Source: Paenibacillus sp. FSL K6-1330
GTDB taxonomy: Bacteria; Bacillota; Bacilli; Paenibacillales; Paenibacillaceae
Reading direction: 5' to 3'
DNA length: 64,000 bases
Assembly (NCBI RefSeq): GCF_037976825.1
Contig: NZ_CP150269.1
Location: 1,903,501 to 1,967,500 of the forward strand
A program made the position numbers and the translations under genes. The stretch's first letter is position 1. Each line of letters begins with the position of its first letter. The notes under the pieces were generated by a model that was given only the letters and a program-made list of their open reading frames with translations, was not told the DNA's origin and ran no database searches. Below are positions 32,829 through 40,906 of this stretch, piece by piece.

Positions 32829-33025
32829 GGGAAGCGGGGCGCCAACCCGGCGCCGGCCGCGGTAGCGGCAGACGGCCACTATCTTCTTTGAAAGAACTTC
32901 GATAGTCGTTATACCTTAACTAATCTGATGAAAAAGTGGGGGAGCAGCCAACTGGAGGAATCTAAGCTGAGGAGTCAATGATGTTTTTCCGAATAACTTG
33001 TCGTTTCGCTATCCTTGTCGTTCCT
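32829..33025. other. Intergenic stretch with a GC-rich hairpin
   Basis: No gene seen. A very GC-rich inverted region lies at about 32840-32870 (GGGCGCCAACCCGGCGCC, GGCCGCGGTAGCGGC). The remainder is unremarkable. Confidence 0.4.
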
Positions 33026-33411
33026 ATCAGAAGAGGGTATCGGCCGGGTTGGAGCATCACCTGAAGAATCGCTGCAGCAGGTGCTGGATCTGATCGAGGA
33101 CCCGTATATCTACTTTATAGGAATAGCGAATCTCACCGCTGGTTTGTGACCAAACGGGATTGCCATGCCGTGCCGGAGTATAGCGGACGCAGTAAAGAGC
33201 ATGAAGAGCGCCTTACCCGACTGTGGTCCAAGCAGGACGGCCCGGACGAATTGGTTTACCTATACCCGATGGAAGGCAAGTATTTCTGAACGTCGTACAC
33301 TGGGCAACCTCTCCGAGCGAGAGCGTTGTCTTCTATTTTCGTGAAGAAGTCGGAGCGGGGGGAGTGCTTGGCGGTAGTATAGGATTGTCTGCAGCAGGTG
33401 TAGAGGTGTAG
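33026..33411 (+). pseudogene. Decayed coding region in several frames
   Basis: Protein-like stretches follow one another in different frames. The first reads VGASPEESLQQVLDLIEDPY, closed by TGA about 33137. The next reads ESHRWFVTKRDCHAVPEYSG with EERLTRLWSKQDGPDELVYL and stops at TGA 33289. The third reads RQVFLNVVHWATSPSESVVF and ends at TAG 33411. Together they suggest one former gene with at least two frameshifts. None has a ribosome site. I do not recognise the family. The location inside the repeat-rich interval fits decay. Confidence 0.4.
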
Positions 33412-33438
33412 AGAGTTGTGCGGTCGTGTTGCGTTGCC

Positions 33439-33625
33439 TTAACGGACTCAGGAGCCGTTAATTGAGGAAAAAACTCCCGTACAGGTATGGTAACGGACCT
33501 GAAGTCCGTTATTTATGACAAAAGAGGGTAATTTGCCTGTGAATTTGCTAAATAACGGCTGTGGTGTCCGCTAAATTCCAAATTAGGCCGTTTTTTCTGA
33601 AATAACGTACCTACGGTCCGATAGA
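33439..33625. repeat. Cluster of four short palindromic repeats
   Basis: Four related imperfect palindromes are spaced 51-61 bases apart: TTAACGGACTCAGGAGCCGTTAA (33439), TAACGGACCTGAAGTCCGTTA (33491), ATAACGGCTGTGGTGTCCGC (33552) and ATAACGTACCTACGGTCCGA (33602). Core pattern: TAACGGAC-loop-GTCCGTTA. The intervening segments differ. No ORF covers them. Confidence 0.65.
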
Positions 33626-33681
33626 GTTTGTGTTCTGTGCGCGATGTTGGGAAGCTGCTATGGAGGTCATGCGCCACATTG

Positions 33682-34103
33682 TACCTCAGAAGAGATGCGG
33701 CCTTTAGAGGCCGACTGCGAAGTGGTCTCCCGAAGCGTATGGGGATGAGAACCCCTCACAGGGGTTCTCATCCCCATGGACGCAAAAACACCACCCCGAA
33801 GGGCGGTGCATTTTTTACGTCCCCGAAGGGAGGCGACCTTTGCAGGCCGACTGCGCAGCAATCCTTCCGAAGCATAGGCTCCGGCGCCCCCCTACCAGGG
33901 GTTCTCATCCCCGTGGACGCAAAAACACCGCCCCTAAGAGGCGGTGCATTTTTTACGTCCCAGAAGGGATGCGGCCTTTACAGGCCGACTGCGAAGTGGT
34001 CCTCCCGAAGCATAGGCTCCGACGAACCCAATACTGGGTTCATCATCCTTCTGGAATACGCAAAGAAGCCGCCAACTATAACTAGTGGCGGCTTCCTCTT
34101 TTA
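33682..34103 (-). repeat. Three tandem tRNA-tail units beside tRNA-Arg 2
   Basis: Read on the minus strand from the tRNA end, three units of 148, 138 and 136 bases each finish with a copy of the tRNA 3' end (ATCCCTTCTGGGACG at 33956-33970; TCCCTTCGGGGACG at 33818; a weaker copy at 33682). Each unit carries a terminator-like hairpin (for example CACCGCCTCTTAGGGGCGGTG then TTTTT), often GGGGATGAGAACCCCT, and TTCGCAGTCGGCCTGTAAAG before the tRNA tail. The same modules flank the first tRNA-Arg gene in opposite orientation. Confidence 0.75.
34063..34100 (-). terminator. Terminator of tRNA-Arg gene 2
   Basis: GAAGCCGCC and GGCGGCTTC (34065-34073 with 34087-34095) form the stem; on the minus strand TTTGCG follows. 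It corresponds in position to the terminator after copy 1. Confidence 0.75.
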
Positions 34104-34177
<74 letters not shown>

Positions 34178-34201
34178 ATAGGAATTTTTCAAGCAAAAAA
34201 T

Positions 34202-34230
34202 ATATTATCACATACGCTGGAGAAATTCAA
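34202..34230 (-). promoter_or_regulatory. Promoter of tRNA-Arg gene 2
   Basis: On the minus strand TTGAAT and TAATAT with an exact 17-base spacer, 25 bases ahead of the tRNA. The sequence is not the same as the promoter of copy 1, so the shared segment starts about at the tRNA itself. Confidence 0.75.
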
Positions 34231-34379
34231 TCATTATTTTAAGATGCAAAGTTTTTTGGTTCTGCAAGATTATGAGAGCAGCATATCGGGTTATATTGAT
34301 AAAATATACGCTGGACTATATAAAGATAGTCGTCCACCCGTTGTCGGATGTGGCCAAGTACGAGCGATGTCAGCCCTTT

Positions 34380-34408
34380 TTTAAACTTGGCAGTACATAT
34401 GCTATAAT
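34380..34408 (+). promoter_or_regulatory. Extended -10 promoter of the ysoA-like gene
   Basis: TGCTATAAT (34400-34408) is a perfect extended -10. The -35 (TTTAAA, 34380-34385) is poor, as is common with extended -10 promoters. The ribosome site AAAGGAGGTG begins 26 bases downstream. Confidence 0.7.
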
Positions 34409-34448
34409 CAACGAATACGAAAAACAGGACTAGAAAGGAGGTGTCCTT

Positions 34449-35381
34449 ATCAAGGACTCTTACTCCCAAGAACAAGAGGACAAGAACATCATCCTGTTTC
34501 CGAAGACGCTGGATTATTACCAGATTCAGCTTACGGTTATGCTCGAGAATGAACGTTACGGTGAAGCGATGGAGGTTCTGCGCTTTCTGCTGAAATGCGG
34601 AGGACAGAATGAACGGCATTATGAAGAGTGGAATTCGCTCCTCGACTGGCTTGAAGCCGCATTTCCGGAACAGGCTGTCCCCCGTTCGGTTGATTCCCAA
34701 GCAGAGCCAGAGGAGGATGATCCGGACGAAGCGGAAATGGCAAGGCAGATGGTTAGGGACAAAGTCGCTCAGGATGCCGGATATGCCGACAAGCTGCTGG
34801 CTTCGGTCATGAACGGGCCGCTGACAGAGCAGACCATTTTGGCGCTGGAACAGCTCGCTTATTTGGACCGTCCGGAGATCGACGCTATTTTGGTCGAGTG
34901 GCTGCATGATACGCCGCTTCATCCGCTGCTGCAATTTCGGGTGCTGCAAACGCTCCGGAGAAGAGGAATGGAAGGGAATGTGAGCCTTCATCGCGGGCAG
35001 GAAGCCGTCGAGATTGAGATCGATTCGGTTCCCTTGGACCCAGGAAGTTTCCCGGACGCCATTTCGAAAATTTTGGAGCGTGTGGCCGATCAGACTGAGA
35101 TTCATGAACCGACACTATTTTATTTTGCACAGGAATTATGGTCTCAGTTCATCATGGCGATTTACGGCACCGAAGATTACCATTCCATGCTGGATGAAGA
35201 AGAATCCACGCTTGACATATGGGCGGCTGCTCTGCATGACATTGTGTCGGAGAGTCTGAAAGGGTTTCGTAATGAGGAGGAAATCCGCCCGCTCTACGGC
35301 ATAACGGACACCATGCGGTTCCGCTATGAGGGAGCCTACCGATCTCTTAAACAATTTGTTGCTGCGGGCGTGGAAGATTAG
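34449..35381 (+). CDS. YsoA-like protein upstream of tig; probable AUC start codon
   Basis: The product is acidic, helical and soluble (FPKTLDYYQIQLTVMLENER, YGEAMEVLRFLLKCGGQNER, LTEQTILALEQLAYLDRPEI). It stands where B. subtilis has ysoA, a TPR-like protein directly before tig, so I call it YsoA-like by position and character. The frame opens after TAG 34431 and has no ATG, GTG or TTG until ATG 34539. However, a perfect AAAGGAGGTG (34434-34443) lies 5 bases before ATC 34449, and the codons between look coding (IKDSYSQEQEDKNIILFPKT). I therefore place the start at ATC, giving 310 residues; the conservative start at 34539 gives 280. Confidence 0.75.
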   Translation: MKDSYSQEQEDKNIILFPKTLDYYQIQLTVMLENERYGEAMEVLRFLLKCGGQNERHYEEWNSLLDWLEAAFPEQAVPRSVDSQAEPEEDDPDEAEMARQMVRDKVAQDAGYADKLLASVMNGPLTEQTILALEQLAYLDRPEIDAILVEWLHDTPLHPLLQFRVLQTLRRRGMEGNVSLHRGQEAVEIEIDSVPLDPGSFPDAISKILERVADQTEIHEPTLFYFAQELWSQFIMAIYGTEDYHSMLDEEESTLDIWAAALHDIVSESLKGFRNEEEIRPLYGITDTMRFRYEGAYRSLKQFVAAGVED

Positions 35382-35427
35382 CGAGAGTTGGAAAACGTTT
35401 ACGGTATCGTAGCATAAGGGTTCGCCC

Positions 35428-35456
35428 TTGAAAAAGAATTTAATGTTGTTTATACT
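35428..35456 (+). promoter_or_regulatory. Sigma-A promoter of tig
   Basis: TTGAAA (35428-35433), 17-base spacer, TATACT (35451-35456). A small hairpin AAGGG-TTCG-CCCTT (35416-35429) touches the -35. Confidence 0.8.
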
Positions 35457-35526
35457 ATAGTGGTTATTCGGTACGTGATACATTATTGCGTCGACCACGT
35501 GAATTATTTTGGAGGGGAAAGCATAA

Positions 35527-36849
35527 ATGAAAGCAACTTGGGAAAAAATAGAGAAGAACCTTGGGGTTCTTGACGTTGAGGTTGATGCGGAGCGCGTTGC
35601 ATCCGCCCTCGACAAAGCTTTTAATAAAGTAGCCAAAAAAGCAAATGTACCTGGATTCCGTAAAGGTAAAGTACCTCGCTCGATCTTCGAAGCTCGTTTT
35701 GGCGTTGAGAGCTTGTACCAGGATGCAATCGACATCCTTCTTCCAGAAGTATACAGCGAAGCTGTAGAACAAGCGGATATCTTCCCTGTGGATCGTCCAG
35801 AAGTGGACATCGAGCAATTCGCTAAAGGCGAAACTTTTAAGTTCAAAGCAAGAGTAACGGTAAAACCAGAAGTTAAACTTGGCGAATACAAAGGTGTTGA
35901 AGTTGCTGCAGTAGCTGCTGAGGTTTCTGACGAGGAACTGAGCGAAGAGCTTGAGCGTCTGCAACAACGTCATGCTGAGCTTACAGTAATCGACGAAGGT
36001 GCTTCCCAGTCTGGCGATATCGTTGTGATTGATTTTGATGGTTCCGTTGACGGCGTTCCTTTCGAAGGTGGACAAGCTGAGCGTTATTCCCTTGAGCTTG
36101 GAAGCAACACGTTCATTCCAGGTTTTGAAGATCAAGTCATCGGAATGGCTACTGGAGACTTCAAAAACGTGGAAGTGACATTCCCTGAAACTTACCATGC
36201 TGAAGATTTGGCTAACAAACAAGCTATCTTCAAAGTGAAAGTTCACGAAATCAAACGCAAGCAGCTTCCTGAGCTGGATGATGAATTCGCTAAAGACGTA
36301 AGTGAATTCGATACGCTTGATGAGTACAAGGAAGATCTGAAGAAACAACTGCTGACTCGCAAAGAGCAAGAAGCACAAGGCGTTCGTGAGAACGAAGCCG
36401 TTGAAAAAGCAGCAGCTAACGCTGAAGTTGAAATTCCTGACGCTATGATTCAATCCGAAGTTCAAAACATGATGCGCGATTTCGACAACCGTCTTCGCCA
36501 GCAAGGCATGAACCTGGAAATGTTCCTTAGCTTCTCCGGCCAAACGAATGCCGATCTGGAAGGTCAAATGAAGGACGATGCTGCAAAACGCGTTCGCAAC
36601 AACCTCGTGCTCGAGCAAATCGCGAAAGAAGAAAAACTCGAAGTATCTGAAGAGGAAATCAACAAAGAGCTGGAAAACATGGCTGACACATACAAACGTC
36701 CTGCTGATGAAATCCGCAGCATCTTGGGTGCTAACGGTTCCCTTGACAGCCTTCGTGAAGAACTGCTTCTTCGCAAAACCATCGACTTCTTGTTGGAAAA
36801 CAGCGTAGAAGGCGCTCCTGTTGAGAAGAAAGAAGCAACTGAAGAATAA
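35527..36849 (+). CDS. tig: Trigger factor, ribosome-bound chaperone
   Basis: A 440-residue chaperone and peptidyl-prolyl isomerase. The N-terminal ribosome-binding domain has the signature VPGFRKGKVPRSIFEARFG. The FKBP-like isomerase domain is about residues 150-245 (GDIVVIDFDGSVDGVPFEGG, GFEDQVIGMATGDFKNVEVT). The rest is the long helical C-terminal substrate cradle. GGAGGGGAAAGCATAA sets ATG 35527. Codon use is strongly biased as in highly expressed genes. It has its own promoter and terminator. Confidence 0.98.
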   Translation: MKATWEKIEKNLGVLDVEVDAERVASALDKAFNKVAKKANVPGFRKGKVPRSIFEARFGVESLYQDAIDILLPEVYSEAVEQADIFPVDRPEVDIEQFAKGETFKFKARVTVKPEVKLGEYKGVEVAAVAAEVSDEELSEELERLQQRHAELTVIDEGASQSGDIVVIDFDGSVDGVPFEGGQAERYSLELGSNTFIPGFEDQVIGMATGDFKNVEVTFPETYHAEDLANKQAIFKVKVHEIKRKQLPELDDEFAKDVSEFDTLDEYKEDLKKQLLTRKEQEAQGVRENEAVEKAAANAEVEIPDAMIQSEVQNMMRDFDNRLRQQGMNLEMFLSFSGQTNADLEGQMKDDAAKRVRNNLVLEQIAKEEKLEVSEEEINKELENMADTYKRPADEIRSILGANGSLDSLREELLLRKTIDFLLENSVEGAPVEKKEATEE

Positions 36850-36885
36850 TAAATAGGCGGCTGCGAAAAGCTGCCCTCACATTAG

Positions 36886-36920
36886 ATAAGGCACGTACAT
36901 TTCATGCGTGCCTTATTTTT
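36886..36920 (+). terminator. Terminator of tig
   Basis: ATAAGGCACG and CGTGCCTTAT with an inner TACATTTCATG loop, then TTTTAAC. It lies about 37 bases after the stop. Confidence 0.75.
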
Positions 36921-37124
36921 AACTAAGAATAGCCAATTTACTACTAAATGTGACATGAATTGGTTATTAATTTCGACATACATAATGAGACAAGTTGGCA
37001 GGATATAATTCTTGGCAAGTTCATAGGATGTAAGCAGGGTTAAAAAATGACATCGTGCTGTGAACATGTTAGAATAACTTTTGTAACGTTGTAGTATATT
37101 TTTCAAGGAAAAGAGGTTGGTCGC

Positions 37125-37715
37125 ATGAGTCTTGTACCTATGGTTGTGGAACAAACCAGTCGAGGCGAAAGATCTTACGATATCTACTCAAGATTACTGA
37201 AGGATCGCATAATATTCCTCAGCAGTGCGATCGATGACGATGTTGCCAATCTTGTCATCGCCCAGCTTCTGTTTCTAGCTGCGGAAGATCCGGAAAAAGA
37301 CATCTCTTTGTACATCAATTCCCCTGGCGGTTCGGTTACAGCCGGGATGGGTATATATGATACGATGCAGTTGATCAAGCCTGATGTGTCCACGATTTGC
37401 GTTGGCATGGCTGCCAGCATGGGGTCACTGTTGCTTACTGCAGGAGCGCCAGGCAAACGCTATGCTCTTGAGAACAGTGAAGTGATGATTCATCAGCCGC
37501 TCGGAGGCATTCAAGGTCAGGCATCCGATATCCAAATCCATGCAGATTGGATCATCAAGACCAGACATAAGCTGAATCAAATCTATGTGGAGCGCACGGG
37601 TCAGCCCCTTGAAAAAATCGAACGCGATACGGACCGCGACTTTTTCATGAGCGCGGAGGAAGCGAAGGCGTACGGGATTATTGATGATGTTCTGTCTTCA
37701 CCGACCAAATCTTAA
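37125..37715 (+). CDS. clpP: ClpP, ATP-dependent protease proteolytic subunit
   Basis: A 196-residue serine protease with the full triad: Ser 98 in GMAASMGS, His 123 in MIHQPLGG and Asp 172 in DTDRDFFM. Oligomerisation and substrate motifs are normal ([19 protein letters not shown]). It forms the 14-mer barrel used by ClpX and other Clp ATPases. GAGGTTG precedes the ATG by about 7 bases. I found no CtsR operator in the 200 bases upstream; TTAGAA-N17-TAGTAT at about 37069-37097 is a weak promoter candidate. clpX follows 14 bases on. Confidence 0.98.
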   Translation: MSLVPMVVEQTSRGERSYDIYSRLLKDRIIFLSSAIDDDVANLVIAQLLFLAAEDPEKDISLYINSPGGSVTAGMGIYDTMQLIKPDVSTICVGMAASMGSLLLTAGAPGKRYALENSEVMIHQPLGGIQGQASDIQIHADWIIKTRHKLNQIYVERTGQPLEKIERDTDRDFFMSAEEAKAYGIIDDVLSSPTKS

Positions 37716-37729
37716 GGGGTGGTAATAGC

Positions 37730-38995
37730 ATGTTTAAATTTAACGATGACAAAGGGCAGCTGAAGTGCTCCTTCTGCGGTAAATCGCAGGAGCAGGTCCG
37801 CAAGCTGGTTGCGGGGCCCGGTGTTTATATATGTGACGAGTGTATTGACTTGTGTTCAGAGATCGTTGAGGAAGAACTCGGCCATGAGGAAGAAGTGGAT
37901 CTGAAGGATATTCCGAAACCTCGTGATATTCGTGACATTCTGGATCAATACGTAATCGGTCAGGATCAAGCGAAGAAGTCCCTTTCCGTTGCCGTTTACA
38001 ATCACTATAAGCGCATCAATACCCAGAACAAAATTGAGGACGTTGAATTGCAAAAGAGTAATATTTTGCTGCTCGGACCAACAGGTTCCGGTAAAACATT
38101 GCTCGCGCAAACCATGGCCAAAATTCTCAACGTGCCGTTCGCTATTGCAGATGCAACTTCACTGACCGAAGCTGGTTATGTAGGTGAGGATGTTGAGAAC
38201 ATTCTGCTGAAGCTGATTCAAGCAGCGGATTATGATGTGGAAAAAGCGGAACGCGGCATTATCTATATTGATGAGATCGATAAAGTGGCTCGTAAATCGG
38301 AGAACCCGTCCATTACCCGTGACGTTTCCGGTGAAGGGGTTCAGCAGGCCCTGCTGAAAATTCTTGAAGGTACCGTTGCTTCCGTGCCTCCGCAAGGTGG
38401 ACGCAAGCATCCGCATCAGGAATTCATCCAGATCGATACGACGAACATCCTGTTCATTTGCGGCGGTGCATTTGACGGATTGGAACAGTACATTAAACGC
38501 CGGATCGGTAAAAAGGTCATCGGCTTTAATGCAGCCGGAGAAAACCAGAAGGATCTTAAGCCAGGTGAATACCTGACGATGGTTCTGCCGGAAGATCTGC
38601 TGAAATTCGGCTTGATTCCGGAGTTCGTTGGTCGTCTGCCAGTTGTTTCTACGCTGGAACCGTTGGATGAGGCAACATTGGTACGGATTCTGTCCGAGCC
38701 GAAAAATGCGCTGACAAAACAGTACCAAAAGCTGCTTGAATTTGACAACGTAAACCTCAAATTTGAGCCAGGCGCGCTAGAAGCGATTGCCCGCGAAGCC
38801 ATTAAGCGCAATACCGGCGCACGCGGACTGCGTTCCATCATTGAAAGCATCATGCTGGATGTGATGTACGAAGCGCCGTCCAGAGATGATATTAAGGATT
38901 GCGTCATTACGGAGCAAGTCGTTCGTGATAAAGTGATTCCTGAACTGCAAGCCAAAAGTAACGAAGACGATAAGAAACAAGAAGAAAGCGCCTAA
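37730..38995 (+). CDS. clpX: ClpX, AAA+ unfoldase of ClpXP
   Basis: A 421-residue ATPase. The N-terminal C4 zinc finger is [11 protein letters not shown] with CDECIDLC. Walker A is [15 protein letters not shown], Walker B is [13 protein letters not shown], the ClpP-docking loop contains [10 protein letters not shown], and sensor 2 lies in [16 protein letters not shown]. It unfolds tagged proteins into ClpP. TAAGGGGTGG is upstream of ATG 37730. Confidence 0.98.
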   Translation: MFKFNDDKGQLKCSFCGKSQEQVRKLVAGPGVYICDECIDLCSEIVEEELGHEEEVDLKDIPKPRDIRDILDQYVIGQDQAKKSLSVAVYNHYKRINTQNKIEDVELQKSNILLLGPTGSGKTLLAQTMAKILNVPFAIADATSLTEAGYVGEDVENILLKLIQAADYDVEKAERGIIYIDEIDKVARKSENPSITRDVSGEGVQQALLKILEGTVASVPPQGGRKHPHQEFIQIDTTNILFICGGAFDGLEQYIKRRIGKKVIGFNAAGENQKDLKPGEYLTMVLPEDLLKFGLIPEFVGRLPVVSTLEPLDEATLVRILSEPKNALTKQYQKLLEFDNVNLKFEPGALEAIAREAIKRNTGARGLRSIIESIMLDVMYEAPSRDDIKDCVITEQVVRDKVIPELQAKSNEDDKKQEESA

Positions 38996-39108
38996 TGTGC
39001 TCTAGCGCATTAGACGTGGAATAAATCTACGCTGATTCTCCACTTCCAGTTATACCCAATCGGGTTGATTGGAGTGGAGCTTTGGCGTTATATGGGAGAG
39101 ATCGTACC

Positions 39109-40218
39109 ATGTTTTTGAGACAAGACACACGGCCCGTCAAGGTGGGGAATCTCACTATTGGGGGAAAGAACGAAGTCATTATTCAAAGCATGTGCACCAC
39201 CAAAACAGCAGATGTGGAGGCGACCGTTGCCGAGATACTCCGTCTGGAAGAAGCGGGATGTCAGATCGTTCGCGTTACGGTGAACAATGAGGAAGCAGCT
39301 GCAGCCATTAAGGAAATCAAGAAACGCATTCATATTCCGCTTGTGGCGGATATTCATTTTAACTACAAGCTTGCCCTGATGGCGATCGAGAACGGTATCG
39401 ATAAAGTCCGGATCAATCCGGGAAACATCGGTAAGCGTGAAAAGGTCGAAGCTGTCGTGAAAGCATGCAAAGAGAAGGGGATTCCGATTCGAATCGGAGT
39501 TAACGCCGGTTCCTTGGAGAATCATCTCATTGAAAAATACGGGTATCCGACACCGGAAGCCATGGTGGAAAGCGCCTTGTATCATATCGGCATCCTGGAA
39601 GAACTGGATTTCCATGATATCATCGTTTCTCTTAAAGCCTCTGATGTACCGATGGCAATTGCGGCTTACACCAAGGCGGCGGAAGTTATACCATACCCGC
39701 TTCACCTGGGCATAACCGAAGCAGGCACTCTGTTCTCGGGTACCGTCAAGAGTGCTGCCGGACTTGGCGCGCTGTTGTCTCTTGGAATCGGCAGCACGAT
39801 GCGTATTTCCTTGAGTGCCGATCCTGTGGAAGAGATCAAGGTAGGCCGGGAGCTGCTCAAATCCTTCGGTCTGATCTCGGATGCGGCAACCTTGGTATCT
39901 TGCCCGACCTGCGGTCGTCTGGATATCGATTTGTTCTCCATTGCCAATGAGGTAGAGGAGTACATCTCGAAGATTAAAGTTCCGATCAAGGTTTCCGTTC
40001 TGGGCTGTGCCGTAAACGGCCCCGGCGAGGCAAGAGAAGCCGACATTGGTATTGCCGGCGCTCGAGGTGAAGGTTTGCTCTTCCGTTACGGAGAGATGAT
40101 CCGTAAGGTACCGGAAGAGACCATGGTTGAAGAGCTTAAGAAAGAAATCGATCATATCGTGAAGGTGTACGAGGAAACCGGCGAAATCCCGGGCCGCAAG
40201 CACAAATCCACGGTCTGA
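39109..40218 (+). CDS. ispG: (E)-4-hydroxy-3-methylbut-2-enyl-diphosphate synthase
   Basis: A 369-residue iron-sulphur enzyme of the MEP isoprenoid pathway (converts MEcPP to HMBPP). [20 protein letters not shown] is at the N-terminus, TIM-barrel segments include [20 protein letters not shown] and VRINPGNIG, and the 4Fe-4S cysteines lie in [13 protein letters not shown] and [18 protein letters not shown] use ATG 39109 (GGGAGAG eight bases upstream); TTG 39082 in frame is the alternative. Its location between clpX and lonB is unusual compared with Bacillus. Confidence 0.96.
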   Translation: MFLRQDTRPVKVGNLTIGGKNEVIIQSMCTTKTADVEATVAEILRLEEAGCQIVRVTVNNEEAAAAIKEIKKRIHIPLVADIHFNYKLALMAIENGIDKVRINPGNIGKREKVEAVVKACKEKGIPIRIGVNAGSLENHLIEKYGYPTPEAMVESALYHIGILEELDFHDIIVSLKASDVPMAIAAYTKAAEVIPYPLHLGITEAGTLFSGTVKSAAGLGALLSLGIGSTMRISLSADPVEEIKVGRELLKSFGLISDAATLVSCPTCGRLDIDLFSIANEVEEYISKIKVPIKVSVLGCAVNGPGEAREADIGIAGARGEGLLFRYGEMIRKVPEETMVEELKKEIDHIVKVYEETGEIPGRKHKSTV

Positions 40219-40260
40219 GCTAGATAACTTGGTTTTTGAAATGTATCCCCACTTAAATAA

Positions 40261-40300
40261 AAACGGCAGTCTCTGGATTCAAAGAGACTGCCGTTTTGTT
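40261..40300 (+). terminator. Terminator of ispG
   Basis: AAACGGCAGTCTCT and AGAGACTGCCGTTT form a 14-bp perfect stem (40261-40274 with 40283-40296), then TGTTGTTTTG. Confidence 0.85.
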
Positions 40301-40543
40301 GTTTTGAAAGAGTTTAAGGGGGAGGCAGGGTATATCCTTGAAATTTCTTTAAACGGTCAAAAGTGTAGCAATGACCGAATAGGACAAGTAATATAACTTG
40401 TTTATCTGACGTGCGGTAATAGGAGGAGCTCGTTTCAATGGTATGTTTTACAGTAACTATTCTTTACTGAGCTTCTGATAACTGAAGCTCAGTTCTCCAC
40501 TCTCCCCACCCCCCACGATGAAGAAGGATGCCATGCGCCGCAC

Positions 40544-40715
40544 CAGCGGAGCGGACGAATCGATTCCGGAGAAGCGGATGCGTTCGGCTGAAAGTTTTCC
40601 TCCGGAAAACTCGCATCGAAAGCATAAGCTGTTTCCGAATTTCTACATTGGTACTCGTCATTCATGAAATTCGGAAACAACAGCGATCGGAGGAACGATA
40701 CGTACGCGGAGCGTC
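40544..40715. repeat. Interspersed hairpin element, copy 2
   Basis: The left arm AGCGGAGCGGACGAATCGAT and following TTCCGGAGAAGCGG match copy 1 at 13825 with one change. The right arm CAACAGCGATCGGAGGAACG and ATACGTACGCGGAGCGTC match with a few. The tip differs completely: a stem GTTTCCGAATTTC/GAAATTCGGAAAC with a further inserted hairpin AGTTTTCC-TCC-GGAAAACT. It lies alone in the ispG-lonB gap. A 10-base direct repeat TCACAACGTC (40721-40740) abuts its right end. Confidence 0.75.
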
Positions 40716-40825
40716 TCACATCACAACGTCTCACAACGTCTCCCATCCACTTTTTGATACTTTATGACTTCGTTAATGCATCCTGATTAAATCACCTTCT
40801 TTTACAATTTGTTCCCCCTCCCGCG

Positions 40826-40853
40826 TTTTACCATCCGAGGAATCGGCAATACT
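40826..40853 (+). promoter_or_regulatory. Candidate forespore (sigma-F type) promoter of lonB
   Basis: GGCAATACT (40845-40853) fits the sigma-F -10 consensus GGnnAnAnT exactly. TTTTA lies 14 bases upstream, near the GywTA -35 (usual spacer 15). In B. subtilis lonB is transcribed in the forespore by sigma-F, which agrees. Confidence 0.45.
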
Positions 40854-40906
40854 ACCATGTATTAACGTTTGGATGAAGACATAATGGAGTACAGGAGGAA
40901 TGACTT

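Noticed and set aside
33439..33625. CRISPR array
   Set aside because: Spacing is near-regular, but there are only four repeats, they diverge strongly from each other, and no cas gene is present in 64 kb.
35464..36618. 384-residue minus-strand ORF
   Set aside because: It is antisense to tig. Its Phe/Leu-rich composition is the reverse complement of Glu/Lys-rich trigger factor coding sequence.
36920..37124. CtsR or CIRCE operator before clpP
   Set aside because: I looked for GGTCAAA direct repeats and the CIRCE inverted repeat and found neither.
39088..40203. 371-residue minus-strand ORF
   Set aside because: It covers ispG in antisense; ispG has all family motifs and a ribosome site, this frame has neither.
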